DNA of 25,998 bases, taken from JACJWR01 sp964556255 (lineage in GTDB: Bacteria; Actinomycetota; Actinomycetes; S36-B12; UBA10799). Positions 15,741 to 23,449 of the stretch are shown here, in pieces. The translations under genes and the position numbers were made by a program. The notes under the pieces were generated by a model, which was not told the DNA's origin, searched no databases, and saw only the letters and a list, made by a program, of their open reading frames with translations. Numbering within the stretch: position 1 is the first letter of the stretch; the number at the start of each line of letters is the position of its first letter. The stretch spans positions 1 to 25,998 of the forward strand of contig CAZKVQ010000044.1 in NCBI GenBank assembly GCA_964556255.1. The letters are read 5' to 3'.

Positions 15741-16898
15741 TCAGCCGAGTTCCCCGTGGATGACCTCGAGGACTCGATCGACGTCGTCATCCGTCATCGC
15801 GGAGCCCGAGGGCAAGCTCAATGCATCGCGGAAGATCTCGTCCGCAACGCCCGTCAAATGGGCCTCCGAACCCGCGAACACGGGTTGCTTGTCCATGGGC
15901 TTCCACACAAGCCTCGATTCGATGTTCTGGCTGCCAAGAGCCTTGCGCACCAGCATTGGCGCATCGGGATAGGTAGCCGCGTCAAAGCGAGCTGTGGTGA
16001 GCCAGGCATTGCAAGTGCCCCACGGCGGATCACTGAGAACACTCACTCCGGGGAGTTGCTCCAGGCTCGCGGCATAGTGTCTGCGAATCTGGCGCCGACG
16101 TTCGATCATCTCGGGAAGCCTTGACAGTTGCGCACGGCCGAGCGCCGCCAGGAGGTTGGACATGCGGTAGTTGAAGCCGACTTCGTTGTGCTCATACCAG
16201 GGGAACGGTTCTCGCGCCTGGGTAGCGAGATGTCTGGCTTCCTCGATGACCTTGCGGCTGCGGGAGACCAGCATTCCGCCGCCGGAAGTCGTCATGATCT
16301 TGTTGCCGTTAAATGAGAAAACTCCCGCCGTCCCGAAGGAACCTGCAGCACGGCGGTCTTCGCCAAAGCCGTGCCAGGCCCCCAAGGCTTCCGCGGCATC
16401 CTCCACCACGGGCACGCCGTATTCCTCCGCAATCGGCAAGATCCTGTCGTAGTCGCACGTACGACCGAAAATGTCTACGGTGACGATGGCTGTGGGCAGT
16501 TGTCCGCGGGCCGCGTCGGCGGTTAGGAGCTCCCCAAGCAGGTCGGGGTCTAGATTCCAGGAGTCCCTCTCGGAATCAATGAAAACCGGACGGGCACCGA
16601 CGTAGGTAACGGCGAAGGCTGTTGCCCCAAACGTGAAGGTGGGGACGTAGACGCGTTGTCCTGGCTGCACTCCGACGGACAGGAGGGCTAGGTGCAGGCC
16701 AGCAGTCCCCGATGACAAGGCCGCGGCGTCTCGGATACCTGTGAGGTCGCAGATATCTCGCTCAAACGCAGTGACGTCTGGGCCTTTGGGAGCGATCCAC
16801 CCCGACCGGATCGCCTTGAGGACGTATTCCTCCTCAAGGCTCGTGACGTGCGGCGGCGAAAGGTAGAGCCGGGCCGGCATCGGGTCCTTCTCGCTCAT
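15741..16898 (-). CDS. DegT/DnrJ/EryC1/StrS sugar aminotransferase (PglE/LegC-like)
   Basis: 385 residues, a PLP-dependent nucleotide-sugar aminotransferase. K200 in FSFNGNKIMTTSGGGML is the Schiff-base lysine, D167 in VVEDAAEALG holds the PLP ring nitrogen, and SSGTAGLHLAL (62-72) binds the phosphate. The NGNK context resembles enzymes that make 4-amino-4,6-dideoxy sugars from 4-keto-6-deoxy precursors, such as PglE. No 4,6-dehydratase is present in the window to make such a substrate. Five sampled 60-base lines average 60% GC, against about 68% for neighbours, so the gene may have a separate origin. ATG 16898 has GGAG 3 nt away; ATG 16880 has AAGGA with better spacing and is a real alternative. 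It heads the minus operon with acyltransferase and FkbM. Confidence 0.9.
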   Translation of the reverse strand: MSEKDPMPARLYLSPPHVTSLEEEYVLKAIRSGWIAPKGPDVTAFERDICDLTGIRDAAALSSGTAGLHLALLSVGVQPGQRVYVPTFTFGATAFAVTYVGARPVFIDSERDSWNLDPDLLGELLTADAARGQLPTAIVTVDIFGRTCDYDRILPIAEEYGVPVVEDAAEALGAWHGFGEDRRAAGSFGTAGVFSFNGNKIMTTSGGGMLVSRSRKVIEEARHLATQAREPFPWYEHNEVGFNYRMSNLLAALGRAQLSRLPEMIERRRQIRRHYAASLEQLPGVSVLSDPPWGTCNAWLTTARFDAATYPDAPMLVRKALGSQNIESRLVWKPMDKQPVFAGSEAHLTGVADEIFRDALSLPSGSAMTDDDVDRVLEVIHGELG

Positions 16899-16964
16899 GC
16901 GCTCCGTCCACAGGTCTGTCGCCGGCCAGTTCCGATCACGTGTCGTGGCTGCCGGTTGAAAGAA

Positions 16965-16970
16965 ATTCTA
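16965..16970 (-). promoter_or_regulatory. Candidate -10 for the aminotransferase operon
   Basis: On the minus strand TAGAAT lies 67 nt before ATG 16898 in a conspicuously AT-rich patch (16956-16983). It overlaps an inverted repeat AATTC-N5-GAATT (16964-16978) that could be an operator. No good -35 is visible, so this is tentative. Confidence 0.33.
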
Positions 16971-17108
16971 GGTGAATTGTGAACCATCCGGCGGCAACGC
17001 AGCCGCGCGGGTCTCCCTAGGTGTGACATGTATCGTGAGTCGGACCTGGTGGGCGCCGTCGAACAGGCATGCCCTTCTCCTGGATGCCTGGTGTGGAGGC
17101 CGAGAAAG

Positions 17109-18347
17109 TTGAGGATCGTCTACCTGTACCAGTACTTCACCACCCCGGAGATCGGCGGCGGCACCCGCGCGTACGAGTTCGCCCGTCGCTGGGTCGCCGC
17201 AGGCCACGAGGTGTTCGTGCTGTGTCTGGACCCTGAGCCGCGGCCCGCGGAAGCACCACAGGGCTGGCGACGCACCATCGTCGAGGGCATCAACGTGGTG
17301 TCGATCCCGGTTCACTATTCGAACTCGCTGTCGCCGAAGGACCGGCTCAAGGTATTCGGCGAGTACGCGGTCAGCGCCGCACAGCTGGCGCGCAGACTGC
17401 ATCCCGACGTCATCTATGCGACCAGCACGCCGCTGACCATCGCGATCCCGGCTATCGCGGCGACGGCGGGAACCGGCACGCCGTACGTATTCGAAGTGCG
17501 GGACGTCTGGCCAGACGTCCCCATCGCCATGGGCTACCTGGAGAACCCGGTGTTGCGCGAGGCGGCCAAGCAGCTCGAACGCGCCGCCTACGCCCGGGCG
17601 TCGCACGTGGTGGCGCTGGCCCCGGGGATGAAGGCGGACATCGTGGCGAAAGGGGTCCCCGATGCCAAGGTGTCGGTGATTCCGCAGGGGTGCGATGTCG
17701 GCCTGTTCGTCGGTGCCGACGGCGCTCGGGTGCGCGAGCGGTACGCATGGCTCGCGGATCGGCAACTTGTGCTCTACGCCGGCACCATGGGCGAGGCCAA
17801 CGACCTGGGCTACCTGGTGGAGTTGGCAGCCGCCATGCAGCAGATCGACCCGGAGATGCGTTTCGCGATCATCGGTGAGGGCAAGCAGCGGCAGATGCTC
17901 GAGCAGAAGGCCGCCGAACTGGGTGTGCTCGACGTGAACCTGTTCTTCCTGGGGCGTAAGCCCAAGACCGAGGTGGTCGACTGGATCGACGCCAGCACCT
18001 TGACGCTCGCACTGTTGTCGGGGCCGCGGGAGATCTGGAAGGACGCGGTGCAGAACAAGTTCTTCGACTCGATGGCCGGCGACACCCCGATCGCCTGCAA
18101 CAACACCGGGTGGCAGACGACCATCGCGGAGGACGCTGGGATGGGTTTCCTGATCTCGCCGGATTCTCCTGCCGACGCCGCGCGAACGATCGCCGAGCGG
18201 CTGTCGGACGCCGACTGGTTGGCCGCCGTGCCGGAGAACTGCGCCCGCATCAGGGAAGTGGACTTCAATCGCGATCTGCAGGCCGCCGAGGCCCTGGCGG
18301 TGTTGGAGACGGCCGTCTCCCAGGCCGGCGTCAAGGCGTCGAGCTGA
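17109..18347 (+). CDS. GT4 family glycosyltransferase (WbuB-like)
   Basis: 412 residues, GT-B fold. TTG 17109 is chosen because GGAGG (17095-17099) lies 9 nt upstream and the protein then begins with the canonical RIVYLYQYFTTPEIGGGTR (2-20). An in-frame GTG at 17091 and ATG at 17028 are alternatives without a good site. EVRDVWPD (129-136) is typical of the WbuB/L-FucNAc-transferase-like GT4 group. The donor-binding segment reads NKFFDSMAGDTPI (316-328), with Asp in place of the first Glu of the EX7E motif. It probably adds an amino or deoxyamino sugar to a lipid-linked repeat unit. Its last 17 nt overlap the 3' end of the convergent wecB. Confidence 0.87.
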   Translation: MRIVYLYQYFTTPEIGGGTRAYEFARRWVAAGHEVFVLCLDPEPRPAEAPQGWRRTIVEGINVVSIPVHYSNSLSPKDRLKVFGEYAVSAAQLARRLHPDVIYATSTPLTIAIPAIAATAGTGTPYVFEVRDVWPDVPIAMGYLENPVLREAAKQLERAAYARASHVVALAPGMKADIVAKGVPDAKVSVIPQGCDVGLFVGADGARVRERYAWLADRQLVLYAGTMGEANDLGYLVELAAAMQQIDPEMRFAIIGEGKQRQMLEQKAAELGVLDVNLFFLGRKPKTEVVDWIDASTLTLALLSGPREIWKDAVQNKFFDSMAGDTPIACNNTGWQTTIAEDAGMGFLISPDSPADAARTIAERLSDADWLAAVPENCARIREVDFNRDLQAAEALAVLETAVSQAGVKASS

Positions 18348-19389
18348 GGGCGTCCACTACCTCCTCGGCGGCATGACCGGTGCCGAAAACGGGCGGCCGC
18401 TCGACGGTCGGGGCACCGCGCAACGCCAACTCTGCCAGCCCTTCGAGATCGTCGAACACCAGCATGTTCCAGCCGCCGTCGAGGGTCTCCACCCATTCGG
18501 TCTCGCTGCGCACCGTGGTGCAGGGAACCCCGAGGAGGTACGCCTCCTTCTGCAACCCGCCCGAATCCGTCACCACACCCGCGGCCGTTGCCGCGGCGTA
18601 CACCAGCGAGGGGTAGCTCAACGGCTCGATGGCGGTCACCGCCCCGGCATCGAGGTCGATTCCGGCGTCGTGCGCTTTAGCCACCAGCCGGGGGTGGGCG
18701 GCGAGGAACACGGGCACCGGGCTCACGGCCAGGCCCGCGATGATCCGCCGCAGCCGTTCCGGGTCGTCGGTGTTGTAGGGGCGATGCAGCGTCGCCAGCA
18801 GGAAGTCGCCGTCGGGGAGTTCGAAGTCCGGCGGCGGCACCACCCGGACAACCTCCGCCACCGACAGGCAGATGTCCGCCATCACGTCGCCCACCAGCCG
18901 GGTCTTGTCGGCCAACCCTTCGCGTGCGAGATTGTCAACGGCCAGCTGGGTGGGTGCCAGCAGCAGGTCAGCCGAGTGGTCGGTGAGGATGCGGTTGTGT
19001 TCCTCGGGCATCGTGCGGTTGAACGAGCGCAGCCCCGCCTCCAGATGCGCGACCCTTGTGCCGATCTTCACGGCGGCCAACGCCGCGGCCAATGTCGAGT
19101 TGGTGTCGCCATAGACGAGCACCCAGTCCGGCGCCGAGTCCTCGATTGCCGGCTCGAGCGCCTGCAGCATCAGCCCGGTCTGCAGACCGTGGCTGCCGGA
19201 CCCGATCTCGAGGTTGACGTCGGGTTCGGGGATGCCGAAGTCGTCGAAGAAGACGTCGCTCATCTTCGCGTCGTAGTGCTGCCCGGTGTGGATCACCTCA
19301 TGCTCGATGCCGCGCGCGGCGAGGGCTCGGGAGATGGGTGCGAGCTTGACGAATTGCGGACGCGCGCCGACGACGCTGAGAACCTTCAC
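18331..19389 (-). CDS. wecB: UDP-N-acetylglucosamine 2-epimerase (non-hydrolysing)
   Basis: 352 residues, interconverting UDP-GlcNAc and UDP-ManNAc. VLSVVGARPQFVKLAP (3-18) is the family start. Catalytic or substrate residues are visible as D95 (YGDTNSTLA), E117 (HLEAGLRS), E129/E130 (MPEEHNRILTDH) and H202-R203. The usual HREN reads HRPYN, as in a WecB sub-branch. GTG 19389 is preferred because the conserved KVLSVVG then starts the protein; GTG 19413 would add eight residues. Neither has a strong ribosome site. With the WecC-type gene at 25025 it completes the path to UDP-ManNAcA. The gene stands alone on its strand between two GT4 genes. Confidence 0.92.
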   Translation of the reverse strand: MKVLSVVGARPQFVKLAPISRALAARGIEHEVIHTGQHYDAKMSDVFFDDFGIPEPDVNLEIGSGSHGLQTGLMLQALEPAIEDSAPDWVLVYGDTNSTLAAALAAVKIGTRVAHLEAGLRSFNRTMPEEHNRILTDHSADLLLAPTQLAVDNLAREGLADKTRLVGDVMADICLSVAEVVRVVPPPDFELPDGDFLLATLHRPYNTDDPERLRRIIAGLAVSPVPVFLAAHPRLVAKAHDAGIDLDAGAVTAIEPLSYPSLVYAAATAAGVVTDSGGLQKEAYLLGVPCTTVRSETEWVETLDGGWNMLVFDDLEGLAELALRGAPTVERPPVFGTGHAAEEVVDALSSTP

Positions 19390-19425
19390 GGGCCTCAGGC
19401 TACCGAGGCCCACTTCGGTGCCGGG

Positions 19426-19431
19426 TACATT
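19426..19431 (+). promoter_or_regulatory. Candidate -10 for a leaderless transcript
   Basis: TACATT ends 8 nt before the GTG start of the following GT4 gene, which has no Shine-Dalgarno site. This spacing would place the transcription start at or next to the start codon, a common arrangement in Actinomycetota. No -35 is seen. Confidence 0.3.
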
Positions 19432-19439
19432 GGCTGATC

Positions 19440-20549
19440 GTGCCGACCATCTGCCACGTCACGACAGTCCACCAGTCGGACGACGTCCGCATCTACGAGC
19501 GCGAGTGCCGAAGCCTCGCCACCCTGCCCGGTTATCGGGTGGTGATCGTCGGGGCTGGCAGTCTGCCGGAGGGCAGCGCGGTGGAGCACGTTGCGCTGCC
19601 GCCGCGGCCGACCAACCGGGCCAAGCGCATCCTCGCCTCGCAGAAGCGGGCCTTCTCGGCGACCCGAGAGGTGGACGCGGATGTCTACCATTTTCACGAC
19701 CCCGAGTTGCTGCCCGTCGCGCTGCTACTGGCGCGGCACGGCAAGCAGATCGTCTGGGACGCGCACGAGAACTATGAGGAGCAGCTCAGCGTCGACGGCG
19801 CCAAGGACTGGGTACCCGGACCGGTGCGAAACCTCACCCGGTCTGCCATGACCAAGATGCTCGATCTGGTGGACGCCCGGGCCGCCGGGATCGTCGCGGC
19901 GACCCCGGACATCGCCGATCGCTACCACAATCCGCGCACGATGTTGGTGGGCAACGAGTCGCGGCTGGAGGACTTCGCGGCGTGTGCGCCCGACTTCGGC
20001 TCCAAGCGGGTGCTGTTCACCGGCCAGCCGCATTCCCGCCATTGCTTCCCCGAGGTGGTGGATGCGGTAGCGGCGCTGCCGGACCTGACCCTGACGCTGG
20101 CAGGGCGGCAACCGACGACCCCGGCGTGGCAGGAGGCACTTGCGGAACTCGGCGATCGACTGGAGTACTTCGGCTGGCTCGACCGGGCTGCCTTGTGCCG
20201 GGCCATGAGCCAATCCGCGGTGGGCGTCGTCGCGTACGACGATCGCCCCACCCATCAGAAGAACTCACCCAACAAGATCTTCGAGTTCGCCGCAGCGGGC
20301 CTGCCGATCGTCTCCACGCCGAATGCCTCGATCCGGGCCATGGTGGAGCAGGGCGGTTTCGGCGTCGTGGCGGCAGGCTACGCCGCCCGCGACCTGGAGG
20401 CGGCTCTGCGGGAGGCGCTGTCCGACCGTGAGCGCTGGCAGCAGATGTCGGATGCGGCCCGTGGCTGGGCGCAGGCACAGGGCACCTGGGAGAAGTCGGA
20501 GGCGCAACTCTTCGAGTTGTATCGAGCCATTGCACCGCCGACGGAATAG
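19440..20549 (+). CDS. GT4 family glycosyltransferase
   Basis: 369 residues, GT-B fold. The N-terminal CHVTTVHQSDDVRIYERE (5-22) and VYHFHDPELLP (82-92) match GT4 enzymes of exopolysaccharide clusters. WDAHENYEEQ (106-115) lies in the cleft. The donor site is NKIFEFAAAGLPIVSTPN (278-295), with E282 as the first acid of the motif. The GTG start begins the conserved domain directly. There is no Shine-Dalgarno, but a TACATT lies 8 nt upstream, suggesting a leaderless message. It diverges from wecB and converges with the GT-B-like gene at 20599. The sugar transferred is not known; UDP-ManNAcA is one candidate given wecB and wecC nearby. Confidence 0.85.
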   Translation: MPTICHVTTVHQSDDVRIYERECRSLATLPGYRVVIVGAGSLPEGSAVEHVALPPRPTNRAKRILASQKRAFSATREVDADVYHFHDPELLPVALLLARHGKQIVWDAHENYEEQLSVDGAKDWVPGPVRNLTRSAMTKMLDLVDARAAGIVAATPDIADRYHNPRTMLVGNESRLEDFAACAPDFGSKRVLFTGQPHSRHCFPEVVDAVAALPDLTLTLAGRQPTTPAWQEALAELGDRLEYFGWLDRAALCRAMSQSAVGVVAYDDRPTHQKNSPNKIFEFAAAGLPIVSTPNASIRAMVEQGGFGVVAAGYAARDLEAALREALSDRERWQQMSDAARGWAQAQGTWEKSEAQLFELYRAIAPPTE

Positions 20550-20556
20550 CCCTGGT

Positions 20557-20613
20557 CGTGTCACCCCGACGGCAGGTCCGGCGACGAGGCCATGCGTGTC
20601 ACCCCGACGGCAG
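20557..20613. repeat. 19-bp direct repeat at the 3' end of the GT-B-like gene
   Basis: CGTGTCACCCCGACGGCAG occurs at 20557-20575 and again at 20595-20613, a 38-nt period. The next four bases match except one, giving 22 of 23. The second copy contains the stop and last codons (LPSG) of the minus-strand gene; the first is a duplicate just beyond its stop, and reads D-L-P-S-G-stop on the minus strand. Confidence 0.85.
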
Positions 20614-21699
20614 ATCCATGAAGTCCGCCAACACGTCGGCCGACAAGCGTCCGGAGTGCACTTCGTCGACATAGCCCGGGCCCAAGGCGGCAATGTCGAC
20701 GAAGGTCTCACGTTCGGCCAGGATGCGCCGCATCGTCGCCTCGAACTCCTCCGGGGGCGCGTCGACCACCGGTGACGCAGTGGGCATCACGGCGCGCACG
20801 TCCGGCGCGATGTATCCGACCACCAATCGGCCGGCCGCCATCCCCTCGGCGGCTGCGACCCCGGCGAATCCGGACATGATCTGGTCCACCACCACGTCGA
20901 CCCCGCCCACCAGCGAGGGCATCTGCTCGTGCGGCACCATCGTCGGCGAGATGTACTCGATGAGGCCCTCGGACTCCAGACGTCTCAGCACAGGATCGAT
21001 GTGGGCGGTGCCCTTGATGGGCGGGTCCCGACGACTCGGGATGTGCATCACCCTTGGGGTGGCGGCGGAAAGGACCGGCCGATCAGAGGCCCACAGGGTG
21101 GTGTCGACCACGACCGGCAACCAGGTGGCATCGGGCACGTCCAGCAGCAGGTCGGGGGTGCTGACGAAGGTGGGCAATCCGAGTGCGTCACACGCGGCGT
21201 GACGCGCCGCGGTGCTGCGCCGCATCCGGTCCACGAAGTCGTCGCTGGCGGAGGCGAAGTAGGAGAAAGGCAACCGGGACATGTGTCTGTCGGGGTCGCG
21301 GATGTCGCTGCCGTGGAACACCACGCCGAGCGTGAGTCCCATGTCCTGAAGTTGAGGCACTTCCGCGGCGAAGTCGGTGGTGCGCGGGTCACCGAGGATG
21401 GCCACCATCGACTCGTCGATGAGATGGCTGCGGCCCCGCAGGAGTCGCTTCGTCCACGCGGCCCGGACGGCCAGCGGCCGGATCCGGTGGTGGGGGACCC
21501 GGCGATGGGCCGGTCCGGAGATCTTGCGGGCTTGGCCGATCGCACCGCTCAGCGAGATCGCCTCGACGCCTCGGAATCGCGTCAGGGCCTGGGTCCACTG
21601 GAATCCCTGCCCCGCGGTGTTCGTCGGACCCATCACCAGCGAAGCCCGCGTGGCGGCAGCGCTGCCCGACGGCGTCGCCAGGTTCTCGCTGGTGGTCAT
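20599..21699 (-). CDS. Glycosyltransferase-like protein (GT-B C-terminal half)
   Basis: 366 residues. I do not recognise a named family for the N-terminal half, which holds VFHGSDIRDPD (128-138) as in some GT1/GT4 proteins. The C-terminal half has the GT-B pattern HIPSRRDPPIKGT (219-231), with K229 near the donor phosphate site and VAAAEGMAAGRLVVGY (281-296), where E285 fits the EX7E position. It most likely transfers a sugar, but this is less certain than for the other GT4 genes. ATG 21699 overlaps the wzx stop as ATGA (21696-21699), with AGGAG (21709-21705) 5 nt upstream, so it is translated together with the flippase. The 3' end carries a partial tandem duplication. Confidence 0.7.
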   Translation of the reverse strand: MTTSENLATPSGSAAATRASLVMGPTNTAGQGFQWTQALTRFRGVEAISLSGAIGQARKISGPAHRRVPHHRIRPLAVRAAWTKRLLRGRSHLIDESMVAILGDPRTTDFAAEVPQLQDMGLTLGVVFHGSDIRDPDRHMSRLPFSYFASASDDFVDRMRRSTAARHAACDALGLPTFVSTPDLLLDVPDATWLPVVVDTTLWASDRPVLSAATPRVMHIPSRRDPPIKGTAHIDPVLRRLESEGLIEYISPTMVPHEQMPSLVGGVDVVVDQIMSGFAGVAAAEGMAAGRLVVGYIAPDVRAVMPTASPVVDAPPEEFEATMRRILAERETFVDIAALGPGYVDEVHSGRLSADVLADFMDLPSG

Positions 21700-23324
21700 G
21701 GCTGGCTCCTGGGATCATCGTGGTCCTCGGCGCGTGACCTGGTCGCCGCCTCAGGCCCCTGTGGCCGTCCGACGCCGGGAAGGGACTCGGCCGGTGGTTC
21801 CAATGCGGAGTCGTCGATGTGGGGCGTCGAGTCAGCCTCCAACATCGCCTCCTCGGGCAGGTCGCCGACCTGCAGTGAATCCGGCGGCGCGGCCGCAGTC
21901 CTTCCCCTCATCGACGACCGCATCCACCACAACGCGTAGACCCCGCCGGCCGCCGTGACGGTGAGGGTCGCGGCGAGGGTGGCGACCGGGCTGCCCGCCG
22001 CGTCGATGGCCAACACCACCGCGTAGGCGGCACCGAAGCCGAGGAAGTACCATTTGTGCCGGGCCAGCCAACTCCAGATCGACGAACCGCACAGCCGCAG
22101 CACCCAGGCCACGAAGTAGATCGAGATCGCGCAGCCGACGATCGAGTAGGCCACCACCGCGGACATCGATGAGCCGGTGACGACCCCCAGACACATCGCG
22201 GCGATCCGGGAGGTCGTCTCCACCACCGAGGTGGCGAACAGTCGCCCGAGTTTGTCTTTCACGGTCGCGAAGCTGGACAGCGGCGAGGAGATGAAGTTCA
22301 ACGCCAGCCAGGGGGAGAGCACCGCCGCGATGACGCCCGCCTCCCGCCAGCGCTCGCCGAACACCAGCGCGAAGATCTCCGGACCGGCCAGCAGGGTCAG
22401 GCCGAACACCGGCACGCTGATCACGGTCAGTCCCATGGCGGCGCGCTCGATCGGGTCGCGCATCGACGTGCCCGCCCGCTCCATCGACGCAGCCTTGGGG
22501 AAGAAGACCAGCGCGACCGCCTGACCGATCAGGGCCGAGGGCACGGCCAGGATGCGGGTCGCGAACGAGAACAGACCGGCGAACGTCACCCCGTAAAGGG
22601 CCGACACCAGCGGGGCGATGGCGGCGACGGAGACGTTGGTGAGGAAGGCGGGGGTCATCACCAGTGCTGGGAATCGCCGCCAGTCACGTGCGGTGGTCGC
22701 CAGTTGCCTGATCCCCACCGGTCGGCCCAGGCCCGAGCGGGGAGCGAGGGAGGCGGCATTGGAGATCCGACCGAGGGTGAAGCCCGCCATCAGACCGAGG
22801 GCACCCCAGGAGACGAGTCCGCCCGCGATCTGTCCCAGCGTCTGCACGATGGCGCTGGTGATGCTGGAGCGTCCGATCGCGTGGAAGTTCCCGGCCCTGC
22901 TCTGCAGGCCGCGCAGCACCGACCACAGGGCGAGAGCGAACACCGTGATCGGTACTAGCCAGATCGCCGAACCGGCCCCGAACCAATCGCCCAGCGGTCC
23001 GCCGCTGGCCCGTTCGCCGAGTACGATCAGGAAGAAGACCACCGATACCAGTGCCGCGAGTGCGATCGCCAGCCAGGCGAGTCGACTGGCCTCGGCGTCC
23101 TTGCCCGGCAGCGGGATCGCCGCGTCGTACCGGCCGGTGGCCAGGATGGCGACGGCGGTGGCGAGGGCGAAGGCGACCGAGAAGGCACCGAATTCGGTCG
23201 GATCGAAAAGCCGCGCCAGCACCAGCGAACCGCCGAACAACACGGCCTGCGAGACGACGGTGGCCAGCGTCAACTGCGACACGTGCAGTTGGAAGCCGGA
23301 CAACCGTGGCATCGGCAGTCGCAT
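21696..23324 (-). CDS. wzx: Wzx-type polysaccharide flippase (MOP superfamily)
   Basis: 542 residues with about 12-14 predicted membrane spans, predicted to flip lipid-linked repeat units across the membrane. The N-terminal VVSQAVLFGGSLVLARL and DPTEFGAFSVAFALATAVA (41-59) are typical of polysaccharide-synthesis MOP exporters. RYDAAIPLP (65-73) is the usual first-loop motif. The last about 70 residues (472-542) form a Pro/Asp/Glu-rich cytoplasmic tail that is longer than normal. It starts at ATG 23324 with AAGGA about 11 nt upstream and is coupled to the GT-B-like gene. It diverges from the O-antigen ligase-like gene across a short region with two palindromes. Confidence 0.86.
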   Translation of the reverse strand: MRLPMPRLSGFQLHVSQLTLATVVSQAVLFGGSLVLARLFDPTEFGAFSVAFALATAVAILATGRYDAAIPLPGKDAEASRLAWLAIALAALVSVVFFLIVLGERASGGPLGDWFGAGSAIWLVPITVFALALWSVLRGLQSRAGNFHAIGRSSITSAIVQTLGQIAGGLVSWGALGLMAGFTLGRISNAASLAPRSGLGRPVGIRQLATTARDWRRFPALVMTPAFLTNVSVAAIAPLVSALYGVTFAGLFSFATRILAVPSALIGQAVALVFFPKAASMERAGTSMRDPIERAAMGLTVISVPVFGLTLLAGPEIFALVFGERWREAGVIAAVLSPWLALNFISSPLSSFATVKDKLGRLFATSVVETTSRIAAMCLGVVTGSSMSAVVAYSIVGCAISIYFVAWVLRLCGSSIWSWLARHKWYFLGFGAAYAVVLAIDAAGSPVATLAATLTVTAAGGVYALWWMRSSMRGRTAAAPPDSLQVGDLPEEAMLEADSTPHIDDSALEPPAESLPGVGRPQGPEAATRSRAEDHDDPRSQP

Positions 23325-23376
23325 GTCTGGTTGGCCGTCCTTGGCTCGGAATGCCGCGGTGGCGGCGGCGGCACCT

Positions 23377-23401
23377 GAACTATAGTTCCCGCAGGCCTGC
23401 G
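23377..23401. promoter_or_regulatory. Two abutting perfect palindromes with symmetric -10 (candidate bidirectional promoter/operator)
   Basis: GAACTATAGTTC (23377-23388) is a perfect 12-bp palindrome that presents TATAGT as a -10 hexamer on both strands (23381-23386 plus; 23384-23379 minus). One base later CGCAGGCCTGCG (23390-23401) is another perfect 12-bp palindrome, covering the expected plus-strand transcription start. The starts of the flanking divergent genes are 53 nt (minus) and 62 nt (plus) away from the first palindrome. No consensus -35 is seen, which would fit an activator- or repressor-controlled promoter. Confidence 0.5.
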
Positions 23402-23449
23402 CGAGGTCCTACAGCACGCAAGCGGCGATCATTTTCGGGAAGGACGCGG

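Noticed and set aside
18373..19437. A 354-codon plus-strand open frame opposite wecB
   Set aside because: wecB has all catalytic motifs; the opposite frame is a compositional shadow.
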